DNA from: an uncultured Haliea sp.
GTDB taxonomy: Bacteria > Pseudomonadota > Gammaproteobacteria > Pseudomonadales > Halieaceae
Direction: 5' to 3'
Length of the DNA stretch: 64,000 nt
Assembly (NCBI GenBank): GCA_913061145.1
Contig: CAJXUQ010000013.1
Location: forward strand, 1 to 64,000
This document shows, piece by piece, positions 24,805 through 34,018 of this stretch (position 1 is the stretch's first letter; every line of letters starts with the position of its first letter). The notes under the pieces were generated by a model. That model saw only the letters and a program-made list of their open reading frames with translations. It ran no database searches and had not been told where the DNA came from. A program made the translations under genes and the position numbers.

Positions 24805-27045
24805 ATGTTTGCCCGATTCGACAAGACGATGAAAATACTGCCTTTGGCGGTCGCCTGTGCCTGTGCGGCCAATGCTGCATCGGCGCAGATGCTGGAAGAG
24901 GTCGTGGTGACCGCGCAGAAGCGAAGCCAGAGCCTGCAGGATGTGCCGATATCCATCAACGCAGTATCCGGTGAAAAACTCAAGGAGGCGGGCATCACGC
25001 GTATCGCCGATCTGCAGGTGTATGTGCCGAACCTCACCATGAGTGAGGCGGCGATCGGTTCCAACATCTATATCCGCGGCGTCGGGTCACAGGTCAACCA
25101 GGGTTTCGAGCAGTCGGTGGGAACCTATGTTGATGGCATCTATTTTGGCCGCCCGCGCCAGTTGCGTGCGCCGTTCTTTGACCTCGAGCGTATCGAGGTA
25201 CTGCGCGGCCCGCAGAGTATTCTGTTCGGCAAGAACTCGATCGCAGGCGCCCTCAACCTTGTCTCTGCAAAACCCACCGAAGAGTTCGAGGGCAGTGTTT
25301 CCGCGCTCCTGGAGCCGGACCATGGTGAACTGGAAACCAGCCTGGTACTTTCCGGGCCGCTGAGTGACACCCTGTCGGGCCGCCTGGCCTTGCGCTACCG
25401 GGAAATGGACGGCTTCATCGACAACGTCGCAAAAGACATTGATGAAATGGAGACCGAGGAAACCGTGGTGCGGGGCGCGCTGCGCTGGGATGCCTCCGAC
25501 AACCTGCAGGTCGACCTGAAACTGGAGACGGGTGAATTCAACTCTGTGGGCCGCAACTCGATTATTATCGGCAACCCTGCGCCGGGTGGGGCGACCCCGG
25601 TAGTGGGTGACTTCACACGCAAGGCCGCGCTGGACCCGGAATTCAGTGACAACAATTACGACAATGCGACACTCACGCTCAACTACCAGATGGGCGAGTA
25701 TGAGCTGGTGTCGATCACCGGCTGGTCTGCCTACGACTACACCGAAGAAGTCGACACCGACTTTGGTGTGGGCAGCACAGTGCAGTCCCCCGCCGCCGAG
25801 GATTTCGAGCAACTGAGCCAGGAACTGCGTCTGGTGTCGCCGCAGGGAGAAACCTTCGAGCACATCGTCGGCGTGTTCTATCAGGCCTCGGAAATCGATT
25901 ACGCGGAACCTGCCCGGATTACCCTGCCGGCAGTTGCCGTGGAGATCGATCGTGAATACTTCTCCGACAGCGATCTGTGGGCGGTGTTTGGTCAATCCAC
26001 CTGGAACATCTCGGACACCTTCCGCGCGACACTGGGTTTGCGCTACACGGTTGAAGACAAGGACGGTGGACGTCGCCTGGCTCTGCGCAATCCCGATGGC
26101 AGCATTTTCAACCCTCTGGGTTTGCCCGAGTTTGCGGAGTTGGGCATGCCACTGCCGCCCCTCGGTATCACCCCGCATGACCTGAAGGGGGACCGCGACG
26201 AAGAAGTGGTCACGCCCATGGTTAACCTGCAGTGGGATGTGTCTGGCGACGCGATGTTATACGCCAGTGTGTCGACCGGTTACAAGGCTGGCGGATTTGA
26301 TGCGCGCAGCAACCGCGCCACCCTGCCTGCGGGCGGCCCGGCGCTGGAGTTCGAGGAAGAGGAAGCCTTGTCCATGGAACTCGGGGCGAAGCTCGGGTTG
26401 ATGGACGGCGCGGCGGAATTGAACATCGCGCTGTTCCGCACCGAGTACGATGACCTGCAGGTCAGCGTGTTCGACGGCGTGCTGGGTTTTGATGTGCAGA
26501 ACGCGGCTTCAGCGACCACCCAGGGCCTGGAAATGGACGGCCGCTGGCAAGTTACGGAGAAGCTGCGGCTGACCGGTGCACTGGCCTACACCGATTTCGA
26601 GTTTGACGACTATGAAAACGGTGCCTGTTACAAGGGCCAGCAAGCTGACCAGGTGGTGGATGGGGTGCCATTCTGCAACTGGTCGGGGAACACCAACCAG
26701 TTTACCCCGGAGTTCAGTGGCACCCTGGGTGTCGATTTTGTCCAGCCGGTATTCGGTAATCTGGAGTTGAGGTCAACGCTGGATATCATATACTCGGACG
26801 AGTATTTCGCCGCGCCCGATCTCGACCCCAACGCTGTGCAGGACAGTTATGCCAAGCTCAATGCACGGATTGCCCTGGGCCGGGCCGATGGTGTGTGGGA
26901 AGTGGCGCTGGTTGGCAAGAACCTGACCGATGAGGAAATCATCACCTTTGCCAACGATGTACCGCTGACCGGGCCGGTCACCAGCTACTTCGCTTTCGTG
27001 GAGCGTCCGCGGACAGTGGCGGTGCAGGCAACCTATAACTTCTGA
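24805..27045 (+). CDS. TonB-dependent outer-membrane receptor
   Basis: 746 residues. Signal peptide to ASAQ. TonB box-like MLEEVVVTAQKR directly after, then the plug domain (about 45-160: LQDVPISINAVSGEKLKEAG, NIYIRGVGS, IEVLRGPQSILFGKNSIAGALN) and a 22-strand barrel that ends in the C-terminal phenylalanine (VAVQATYNF). GGAG lies before the ATG. It lies between a sulfatase and a PQQ dehydrogenase, all + strand, so it may import a sulfated or alcohol-containing substrate; it resembles the large catabolic TBDR group of marine proteobacteria rather than siderophore receptors. Confidence 0.93.
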   Translation: MFARFDKTMKILPLAVACACAANAASAQMLEEVVVTAQKRSQSLQDVPISINAVSGEKLKEAGITRIADLQVYVPNLTMSEAAIGSNIYIRGVGSQVNQGFEQSVGTYVDGIYFGRPRQLRAPFFDLERIEVLRGPQSILFGKNSIAGALNLVSAKPTEEFEGSVSALLEPDHGELETSLVLSGPLSDTLSGRLALRYREMDGFIDNVAKDIDEMETEETVVRGALRWDASDNLQVDLKLETGEFNSVGRNSIIIGNPAPGGATPVVGDFTRKAALDPEFSDNNYDNATLTLNYQMGEYELVSITGWSAYDYTEEVDTDFGVGSTVQSPAAEDFEQLSQELRLVSPQGETFEHIVGVFYQASEIDYAEPARITLPAVAVEIDREYFSDSDLWAVFGQSTWNISDTFRATLGLRYTVEDKDGGRRLALRNPDGSIFNPLGLPEFAELGMPLPPLGITPHDLKGDRDEEVVTPMVNLQWDVSGDAMLYASVSTGYKAGGFDARSNRATLPAGGPALEFEEEEALSMELGAKLGLMDGAAELNIALFRTEYDDLQVSVFDGVLGFDVQNAASATTQGLEMDGRWQVTEKLRLTGALAYTDFEFDDYENGACYKGQQADQVVDGVPFCNWSGNTNQFTPEFSGTLGVDFVQPVFGNLELRSTLDIIYSDEYFAAPDLDPNAVQDSYAKLNARIALGRADGVWEVALVGKNLTDEEIITFANDVPLTGPVTSYFAFVERPRTVAVQATYNF

Positions 27046-27062
27046 TAAAAAAAGAGGGCGGT

Positions 27063-29225
27063 ATGGCAGTTTCCGGTAGCAGGTTGACAGGCCTGAAGAT
27101 GGGTCTGGTGGGGGCGCTGCTTGTTGCAGCGGTAGGTTGCGAGCAAAAAGCCTCCGAGCCAGCGGCCGCACCGCCCGCGCCGCCGCCCGTACCGGCAGTG
27201 GCCGAGGTCGACACGGCGCGTTTGCTGGCGGCAGACGCGCAGCCCGGCAACTGGATGACGCACGGGCGCACCTACAGTGAGCAGCGCTACAGCCCGCTGT
27301 CTGCCCTGGACGCCAGTAACGTGGATGAACTCGGCCTGGCCTGGTATTTCGATCTGCCCGATGACCGCGGGATCGAAGCGACACCGATCATCGTCGACGG
27401 TGTGATGTATGTCACCGGGGCCTGGAGCAAGATCTTTGCCCTGGACGCCGCTACGGGCGAGTTACTCTGGCAACACGATCCGCAGGTGCCGCGGGAGTGG
27501 GCATCCAACCTTTGTTGTGATGTCGTTAACCGTGGCGTTGCCGTATGGAAGGGCGTGCTCATTTCCGGCACCCTGGACGGGCGCCTGCTCGGCCTTGACG
27601 CTGCCTCCGGCGACGTACTCTGGGAAACCCGAACCACGCCCCAGGATCGCCCGTATTCCATTACCGGTGCACCACGGGTGATCAAGGACCGGGTGATCAT
27701 CGGTAACGGCGGTGCTGAACTCGGTGTGCGGGGCTATGTTTCCGCTTACGACTACCGCACCGGAGAAATGCTCTGGCGCTTCTACACCGTACCCGGCGAC
27801 CCCTCGAAGCCGCTGGAACACCCGGCGCTGGAACTGGCGGTTGACACCTGGAAAGGCGGTGCGTGGTGGGAAGTTGGCGGCGGCGGCACGGTGTGGGACT
27901 CAATGGCCTACGATGCCGAGGCTGATCTGCTGTATATCGGCACCGGTAACGGGTCCCCCTGGAACCGCAGTATTCGCAGCCCGGGTGGTGGCGACAACCT
28001 GTACCTGTCGTCCATTGTTGCACTGCGCCCTGAAACCGGGGAATACGTCTGGCACTACCAGACTACGCCGGGCGAGAGCTGGGATTACACCGCGACACAG
28101 CACATGATCCTTGCCGAGCTGTCCTGGCAGGGCGAGCCGCGCAAGGTGATTATGCAGGCGCCCAAAAACGGCTTTTTCTACGTGCTGGACCGGTTGACGG
28201 GTGAACTGCTGTCCGCGGAGCCGTACACGCAGGTGAGCTGGGCCGAGCGTGTGGATCTGGAAACAGGCCGTCCTGTGGAGAACCCGGAGGCGCGTTATGA
28301 AAATGGTGAGGCCGCACTGGTGTGGCCGCACCCGTTGGGCGGCCACAACTGGCACCCGATGAGCTACAGCCCGGACACCGGCCTGGTCTATATTCCCGCG
28401 CAGGAGATCGCCATGAACTACGCGCATGACGCGGAGTTCACGTACACGCCTGGTGCCTGGAATACGGGGGTGGTCTTCGAGGTGGCGGGCATGCCCGATG
28501 ACGTGGAAACACGCGAGGCGTTCGCCAAGCTGATCAAGGGGCATGTCAGCGCCTGGGACCCGGTAGCCGGGCGCGAGGTCTGGCGCATCCAGCACGACAA
28601 CGTCTGGAACGGGGGGTTGCTCTCGACGGCGGGCAATCTGCTCTTCCAGGGCAATGCCGAGGGCGAACTGGTTGCCTACCGCGCCAATGACGGCGAACCC
28701 GTGTGGCGTTTTCCGGCCCAGACGGGGATTGTGGCAGCGCCGGTGAGCTACACAGCGGGCGATACGCAGTTTGTGGCTGTCGCTGCGGGCTGGGGCGGGG
28801 CGTTTGCACTGGCCGGCGGCGAGCTGGCGTCTCGCAGTGCGGGTTCCGTGACCCGCGCGCGCGTGCTGGCCTTCCGCGCTGGCGGTAATGCATCACTGCC
28901 GCCAGTAAAGGTCGCGGAGGAACGCCCTGCGACCGTCGCCGTTGCCGTCAACCCGGAGGACGCTGAGAGCATTGAGCGTGGGCGGGTGTTGTTTATGCGC
29001 AACTGCCATATGTGCCACGGTGACCGCGCGATTTCCGGCAGCAGCCTGCCCGATCTTCGCCAGATGTCAGATGCGACGGTCGCGGAGTTCGGCGCGATCG
29101 TCCTCGGCGGCTTGCGGCACCAGGGAGGTATGCCCGGCTTCGCCGAGCGTCTCGACCAGGCCAACGCCGAGGACCTGCTTGCCTACCTGCTCAGCGTGCG
29201 CGCCGGGGCATCCGGGGAAGGCTGA
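27063..29225 (+). CDS. PQQ-dependent alcohol dehydrogenase with C-terminal cytochrome c (quinohaemoprotein)
   Basis: 720 residues. Lipoprotein-type signal (LVGALLVAAVGC), so probably membrane-anchored. Eight-bladed propeller with W-motifs (GELLWQHD, GDVLWETR, GEMLWRFY). The adjacent cysteines Cys151-Cys152 (NLCCDVV) form the hallmark vicinal disulfide over PQQ. Catalytic Asp341 is in ESWDYTATQ; the residue two further on is Thr343, not Asp, which predicts a calcium rather than a lanthanide enzyme. The C-terminal domain has CHMCH (Cys648, Cys651, His652) for haem c. No PQQ synthesis genes are in the window. Confidence 0.92.
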   Translation: MAVSGSRLTGLKMGLVGALLVAAVGCEQKASEPAAAPPAPPPVPAVAEVDTARLLAADAQPGNWMTHGRTYSEQRYSPLSALDASNVDELGLAWYFDLPDDRGIEATPIIVDGVMYVTGAWSKIFALDAATGELLWQHDPQVPREWASNLCCDVVNRGVAVWKGVLISGTLDGRLLGLDAASGDVLWETRTTPQDRPYSITGAPRVIKDRVIIGNGGAELGVRGYVSAYDYRTGEMLWRFYTVPGDPSKPLEHPALELAVDTWKGGAWWEVGGGGTVWDSMAYDAEADLLYIGTGNGSPWNRSIRSPGGGDNLYLSSIVALRPETGEYVWHYQTTPGESWDYTATQHMILAELSWQGEPRKVIMQAPKNGFFYVLDRLTGELLSAEPYTQVSWAERVDLETGRPVENPEARYENGEAALVWPHPLGGHNWHPMSYSPDTGLVYIPAQEIAMNYAHDAEFTYTPGAWNTGVVFEVAGMPDDVETREAFAKLIKGHVSAWDPVAGREVWRIQHDNVWNGGLLSTAGNLLFQGNAEGELVAYRANDGEPVWRFPAQTGIVAAPVSYTAGDTQFVAVAAGWGGAFALAGGELASRSAGSVTRARVLAFRAGGNASLPPVKVAEERPATVAVAVNPEDAESIERGRVLFMRNCHMCHGDRAISGSSLPDLRQMSDATVAEFGAIVLGGLRHQGGMPGFAERLDQANAEDLLAYLLSVRAGASGEG

Positions 29226-29226
29226 T

Positions 29227-30165
29227 TCAGTGTGCCGGGGCCCCCGGCTCCGCTTCCCCGGAGAGTAGCTGTTCGATCAACACCCTGCCCGCCGGTGGCA
29301 GGGTAGTATTGCGCAGGTAGACGATGCCCGGGCGCACCAGGATGTCACTGAAGCCCGGGAAGTCGATTTCCACGAGCTGTCCCCCCACAACGTTGTCGCG
29401 CAGGATCCGTTCCGGGCCACAGGTGATAAAGTCCGAGTGCAGGACGACTTTACTGAGGAGGCTGAAGTCCTCGCAGTAGATGCGGCAGGCCTGGGCGACG
29501 AAGCCGTCCGGATCCGCGCCTGCCGGGGCGTTGGCACGCAACCACTCCACCCAGCGTCGCGGCAGAGACGGCAGTGCCAGCGGGTAGCTCGTCAGGTCTG
29601 TCGCCTGCACCCGGCCAACCTGCAGCAGGGGGTGACCCGGCCGACAGACGGCGATGGAGCGAATGGGGTTTAAGGGGACAACCTCGAGATCCGCCTGACC
29701 TTCAAATTCACCGATGTCCGCAACCATGAGGTGCAGAGCACCAGCGTGCAGTTGCTGTACCAGGCCTGCCCAGCTATCAATGGTGACCCGGATGCTGAGT
29801 CCGGGGTGCCTGGACACCAGCCGCGCCACGGCGTCACCAATGGGGCCGCGAGCCACGATAGGACCACTGCCCACACGCAATTCGCCGCGCAGGCTGTCGG
29901 AGAGCGCATCGAGGCTGTGATGAATATCGTCCAGTTCGTGCATGATGCGCTGCGCGTGTTCCATCAACACCTCGCAATGCGGCGTTGGGTCCACACTCTG
30001 GGACTTGCGGTCGAACAGCATGACGTCCAGCTGCTGTTCCAGGTTCTTGATGCTCTTGGTGAGTGCCGGTTGCGTGATAAACAGGGCGTCTGCCGCTTTG
30101 CGAAAACTGCGATGCTTCGCCAGCATCAGTACGTGGCGGAGCTGGCGGGTATCAATGGGATGCAT
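29227..30165 (-). CDS. LysR-family transcriptional regulator
   Basis: 312 residues. Helix-turn-helix at residues about 5-65 (LRHVLMLAKHRSFRKAADALFITQPALTKSIKNLEQQLDVMLFDRK), followed by a substrate-binding domain to about 295. It converges with the PQQ dehydrogenase gene (1 bp apart) and follows the GabD-like gene on the same strand, so regulation of the latter is the simplest guess. Inducer unknown. Confidence 0.88.
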   Translation of the reverse strand: MHPIDTRQLRHVLMLAKHRSFRKAADALFITQPALTKSIKNLEQQLDVMLFDRKSQSVDPTPHCEVLMEHAQRIMHELDDIHHSLDALSDSLRGELRVGSGPIVARGPIGDAVARLVSRHPGLSIRVTIDSWAGLVQQLHAGALHLMVADIGEFEGQADLEVVPLNPIRSIAVCRPGHPLLQVGRVQATDLTSYPLALPSLPRRWVEWLRANAPAGADPDGFVAQACRIYCEDFSLLSKVVLHSDFITCGPERILRDNVVGGQLVEIDFPGFSDILVRPGIVYLRNTTLPPAGRVLIEQLLSGEAEPGAPAH

Positions 30166-30176
30166 GGCCGGCGCCC

Positions 30177-31640
30177 CTAACGGTCGAGGCCGCCCATGAG
30201 CATGTACTTGATTTCCAGGTAATCATCCATGCCGTACTTCGAACCCTCGCGTCCGGAGCCGGACTCCTTTACGCCACCGAAGGGCGCCATCTCATTGGAG
30301 ATCAGGCCTTCGTTGATACCCACGATGCCATACTCCAAAGCCTCGGCGACGCGCCACACGCGCCCGATATCCCGCGTGTAGAAATAGGAGGCAAGCCCGA
30401 ATTCGGTGTCGTTGGCGAGTTCGATGGCCTCGGCTTCCGTGTGAAAGCGCACGACGGGTGCGACCGGGCCGAAGATCTCATTGCGGAACACTGGCATCTC
30501 GCGGGTCACGTCCGTGAGGATTGTCGGCTGATAGAAGCAGCCCCCCAATGTGTGCCTGCCGCCGCCCAGCGCGACCTGCGCGCCCGCGTCGATGGAGGCC
30601 TGCACCAGGGCGTCCACGTCATCCACAGCGCCGCTGTTTACCAACGGGCCGATTTTCACGTTGTCCGCAAACCCGTCGCCGACCGCCAGTTCCCGCGTCG
30701 CGGCAACCAGCTTGCCCACGAAATCGTCATAAATGCCGTGTTGCACAAGGAGACGGTTCGAGCAGACGCAGGTCTGGCCCGCGTTACGGTACTTGGATGC
30801 GATGGCGCCCTCCACTGCAGCGTCGATGTCGGCATCGTCGAAGACGATGAACGGTGCGTTGCCGCCCAGTTCCATGGAGGTCTTTTTCAGGGTGTCGGCG
30901 CACTGCGCTTCGAGCATCTTGCCGACGGGTGTGGAGCCGGTAAAGGTCAGTTTGCGCACCACCGGGTTGCTGGTCAGCTCGCCGCCGATAGCCGAAGAAC
31001 TGCCGGCCACAATATTCAGCACGCCGGCAGGCACACCCGCGCGCTCGGCCAGCACGGCCATGGCGAAGGCGGAAAGCGGGGTTTCGCTGGCGGGTTTGAT
31101 AACGATGCTGCAGCCGGCCGCAAGCGCAGGCGCGGCCTTGCGGGCGATCATGGCATTCGGGAAGTTCCACGGGGTGATGGCGGCAACGACACCGACGGGT
31201 TGCTTGATGCAGACAATGCGCCGGTCAGACCCGGGGCCAGGTATGACGTCACCGTTGACGCGCTTGGCCTCCTCACCGAACCACTCAATGAACGAGGCGC
31301 CGTAGGCCACTTCCCCACGCGACTCGGCGAGGACCTTGCCCTGTTCCGCGGTCATGATCCTGGCGAGGTCTTCCTGGTGCTCCATCATCAGGTCAAACCA
31401 CTTGCGCAGAACAGCGGCGCGCTGTTTGGCCGGCCGGGCTTTCCAGTCGTTCATGGCGAGCTGCGCTGCGTCGATGGCGCGCCGCGTTTCCGCCGCCCCC
31501 ACCTTTGCCACGCGCACCAGTAACGCGCCATTGGCGGGGTTGTTCACGGGGAACGTGGCGCCGTCATCTGCATCCACCCAGGCGCCGCCGATATAAGCAT
31601 GGGTCTGCAGTAGGGTAGGGTCCGACAGTGAAAGGTCCAT
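30177..31640 (-). CDS. gabD: NAD(P)-dependent succinate-semialdehyde dehydrogenase type ALDH
   Basis: 487 residues. Closest in pattern to GabD: PWNFPNAMIARKAAPALAAGCSIVIKPASETPLSA, LTFTGSTPVGKML, MELGGNAPFIVFDDADID and the catalytic cysteine in NAGQTCVCSNRLLVQ, a C-V-C pair as in E. coli GabD-like enzymes, which can form a redox disulfide. It would oxidise succinate semialdehyde or a similar omega-acid aldehyde to feed the TCA cycle, a logical partner of the omega-transaminases upstream. Ends 11 bp before the LysR gene. Confidence 0.88.
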   Translation of the reverse strand: MDLSLSDPTLLQTHAYIGGAWVDADDGATFPVNNPANGALLVRVAKVGAAETRRAIDAAQLAMNDWKARPAKQRAAVLRKWFDLMMEHQEDLARIMTAEQGKVLAESRGEVAYGASFIEWFGEEAKRVNGDVIPGPGSDRRIVCIKQPVGVVAAITPWNFPNAMIARKAAPALAAGCSIVIKPASETPLSAFAMAVLAERAGVPAGVLNIVAGSSSAIGGELTSNPVVRKLTFTGSTPVGKMLEAQCADTLKKTSMELGGNAPFIVFDDADIDAAVEGAIASKYRNAGQTCVCSNRLLVQHGIYDDFVGKLVAATRELAVGDGFADNVKIGPLVNSGAVDDVDALVQASIDAGAQVALGGGRHTLGGCFYQPTILTDVTREMPVFRNEIFGPVAPVVRFHTEAEAIELANDTEFGLASYFYTRDIGRVWRVAEALEYGIVGINEGLISNEMAPFGGVKESGSGREGSKYGMDDYLEIKYMLMGGLDR

Positions 31641-31722
31641 AACGGTGCTCCTTGAAGTTTCTGGGCCGGAGCAATGCGCCGCCCACTTTGCGCTCTAGTG
31701 TGAAGCACAACCCGCAGCGGCT

Positions 31723-32787
31723 TCAAGAGCGCGTATTTTTCGCATCTGCGCGTGTGTGACGGGTGCGACGCCGGCGGCCACTGAGCTTGTGCTTGCGCAC
31801 CAGCCCTCGCAGCTGGTCATAGCTGAGCCCCAGCGCCTGTGCTGCCCGCCGCTGGTGGTGGTTGTGCTCCGCCAGCGCCTGGTGGAGGAGGCGACGCTCG
31901 ATAGCCAGCATGCGCGCACTGAAATCGGTAATACCAGGTGTGGTGAGCTCTGCCGCCGCGCTGGCCCCCGGCGGCGATGCCCGATCCCCGGACGGTGGGA
32001 CCGATAGCGGCGCAAAGGGCGATTGAAAGGGGTCCAGTACGATCTCTGCCACCGGGCGCGACTTTTTGCCCCAGCGGTGCAGTGAGCGTTCCACGGTATT
32101 TTTCAGTTCCCGCACATTCCCCGGCCAGCTGTGCCCCTGCAGGCTCTCCAGAGCGCTCGCGCTGAACCCCGGAAATAGCTCCCAGCCCAGTTCCTTGCAC
32201 ATGAGAATGGCAAAGTGACGGGCCAGTTCGGGAATGTCCTCGGGGCGTTGCCGTAGTGCGGGCAGGTGCACCACGTCAAAGCTCAGGCGGTCCAGAAGGT
32301 CGGCACGGAAACGCCCCTCGGCCACCAGGGCCCGGAGATCCGCGTGGGTGGCGGCAACCACCCGCACATCGACCTGCAGTGTCTCCTGGCCGCCGAGCCG
32401 TTCGAATTCACCGTACTCGACCAGTCGCAGGAGTTTTTCCTGCACCGGCAGGGGCATGGTGCCCAGTTCGTCGAGAAACAGGGTGCCGCCATCCGCGCGT
32501 TCAAAGCGCCCCTGGCGGAGTCGTGTGGCCCCGGTGAATGCGCCCGCCTCATGGCCGAACAGCTCGGAGTCCAGCAGCGTCTCGGACAGTGCCGCGCAGT
32601 TGACCTTGACGAAGGGCGCCGCCCACCGGGCTGAAAGAAAGTGCAGCCGTTCGGCCGCCAGCTCTTTGCCCGTGCCCCGTGCACCCTGAACCAGCACGGG
32701 CCGATTGATTCCTGCCAGTTGCGAGACGTGCTCAAGGGCATGAGCCAGCGCGCTGGAGCTACCGATAATACCTTCGCCACTTCGCAT
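31723..32787 (-). CDS. pspF: PspF, sigma-54-dependent activator of the phage-shock operon
   Basis: 354 residues from ATG 32787; an upstream extension to 32973 is rejected because it runs into the psp promoter. It is an AAA+ activator without a receiver domain: Walker A-like GARGTGKE, GAFTGAT (the sigma-54 contact loop), Walker B GGTLFLDELGTM and the sensor region WPGNVRELKNTVERSLHRWG. The C-terminal Fis-type helix-turn-helix is HQRRAAQALGLSYDQLRGLVRKHKL. It is divergent from pspA, the classical arrangement; PspA is expected to bind and inhibit it. Confidence 0.93.
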   Translation of the reverse strand: MRSGEGIIGSSSALAHALEHVSQLAGINRPVLVQGARGTGKELAAERLHFLSARWAAPFVKVNCAALSETLLDSELFGHEAGAFTGATRLRQGRFERADGGTLFLDELGTMPLPVQEKLLRLVEYGEFERLGGQETLQVDVRVVAATHADLRALVAEGRFRADLLDRLSFDVVHLPALRQRPEDIPELARHFAILMCKELGWELFPGFSASALESLQGHSWPGNVRELKNTVERSLHRWGKKSRPVAEIVLDPFQSPFAPLSVPPSGDRASPPGASAAAELTTPGITDFSARMLAIERRLLHQALAEHNHHQRRAAQALGLSYDQLRGLVRKHKLSGRRRRTRHTRADAKNTRS

Positions 32788-32814
32788 GGGTGAAAAAAAC
32801 CAATTAAAAGAGCT

Positions 32815-32844
32815 AATAAAACCTTTATAAGGTAAATAAAACCT
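32815..32844. promoter_or_regulatory. Candidate PspF upstream activating sequence (direct repeat)
   Basis: AATAAAACCT occurs at 32815-32824 and again at 32835-32844, 20 bp apart (two helical turns), in an unusually AT-rich stretch. It lies about 75-105 bp upstream of the predicted -24 element of pspA, where PspF sites are normally placed, and only about 30 bp from the pspF start, so it could also serve autoregulation. Confidence 0.4.
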
Positions 32845-32919
32845 ATAAATCAAGAGGATAGGCCTGAATTTCGCCCCATGACGTATGTTTAGCCAAGAAA
32901 AACAGCGACTTACGTGATC

Positions 32920-32935
32920 TGGCACGGTTCCTGTA
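32920..32935 (+). promoter_or_regulatory. Sigma-54 promoter of pspABC
   Basis: TGGCACG (32920-32926), four bases, then CTGTA (32931-32935): the -24 half is a perfect match and the -12 half departs from TTGCA at two positions. Spacing is correct. Transcription would start near 32947 and the pspA ATG is at 33000. Confidence 0.7.
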
Positions 32936-32999
32936 TCAAGAAGCTTGGAAACGCCATGAATGGCATACGGCAAACGGGCTAGGCCCGGGGAGAAGGACC

Positions 33000-33686
33000 A
33001 TGGGCATTTTTTCGCGAATGAGCGACATCATTAACTCCAACCTCAACGCCTTGCTGGACCAGGCTGAAGACCCGCAGAAGATGATTCGCCTGATCATCCA
33101 GGAAATGGAAGATACGCTGGTGGAGGTGCGCAGCTCCTCGGCACGGGTGCTCGCAGACCGCAAGGCCGCTGCGCGTCGCCTGCAGCAGGTACAGGCCGAG
33201 GCGGAGAGCTGGGAGCAGAAAGCCAGACTGGCGGTGAACAAGGGGCGCGAGGACCTCGCACGGGCAGCGTTGCAGGAAAAGCACGCCATTGAGGATGAAG
33301 TCGCGGTGGTGGAAGCCGAGTTGCGGGCAGCAGACGAGCACATTGCCCAGCTCAGCACCGAGATTGGTCAGCTGCAGCAGAAGCTCTCGGACGCCAAGTC
33401 ACGCCAGCAGGCACTCTTGATGCGCAGCAAAACCGTGGAATCGCGGATCAAGGTGAAGCGTCAGATGCACCGTGAGGCACTGGATACTGCCTTTCAGCGT
33501 TTCGAGCACTTCGAACGGCGCATCGACAACCTCGAAAGCCAGCTGGAACTGCTCGATGTGGGGCGTGACGTTGCACCGGACCTCGCCGCCGAAATCGAAT
33601 CCCTGGAAGAGGACGAGCGCATCAGCAACGAGTTGCAGCGACTGAAGGCCGAGATGCAGGGCAGCGCAGAGAACAAGGCCCAGTAG
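33000..33686 (+). CDS. pspA: Phage shock protein A
   Basis: 228 residues, almost entirely coiled coil (PspA/IM30, ESCRT-III-related). It starts MGIFSRMSDIINSNLNALLDQAEDPQKM, the conserved amphipathic N-terminus that binds stressed membranes, and runs through repeated heptads to residue 225. It repairs or stabilises the inner membrane and restrains PspF when there is no stress. GGAGAAGG lies before the ATG. First gene of pspABC. Confidence 0.95.
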   Translation: MGIFSRMSDIINSNLNALLDQAEDPQKMIRLIIQEMEDTLVEVRSSSARVLADRKAAARRLQQVQAEAESWEQKARLAVNKGREDLARAALQEKHAIEDEVAVVEAELRAADEHIAQLSTEIGQLQQKLSDAKSRQQALLMRSKTVESRIKVKRQMHREALDTAFQRFEHFERRIDNLESQLELLDVGRDVAPDLAAEIESLEEDERISNELQRLKAEMQGSAENKAQ

Positions 33687-33748
33687 GGCCTGCTATGATC
33701 GAGCTGTCGGCTTAGCCGGGTTTCCCACTCCGTCCGAGGATACCGTCC

Positions 33749-34018
33749 ATGCAATTCTGGCAATTCATGTTTGTGCCAACCATCCTGTTTCTGGTCATCG
33801 TGGCTCCGATCTGGATCACCATGCATTACCGCAGCGTCAACCGCTCATCCCAGAGCCTGAGTGCGGCAGATCGGCAGGATCTTGAAGACCTTCTGGCCAC
33901 GGTGGATCGACTCACAGAGCGTATCGGCGCCCTGGAAACGATTCTCGATGCCGACCACAGTACCTGGCGCAAGCCGTCGGAGCGCACGCCGCGCAATGAG
34001 GAGTACAACGATGAGTAA
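33749..34018 (+). CDS. pspB: Phage shock protein B
   Basis: 89 residues: one transmembrane helix (about 5-24, FMFVPTILFLVIVAPIWITMHY) and a cytoplasmic coiled coil (LSAADRQDLEDLLATVDRLTERIGALETIL). PspB and PspC sense membrane damage and release PspA from PspF. Its last codons overlap the pspC start by 8 bp, so the two are translationally coupled. Confidence 0.93.
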   Translation: MQFWQFMFVPTILFLVIVAPIWITMHYRSVNRSSQSLSAADRQDLEDLLATVDRLTERIGALETILDADHSTWRKPSERTPRNEEYNDE

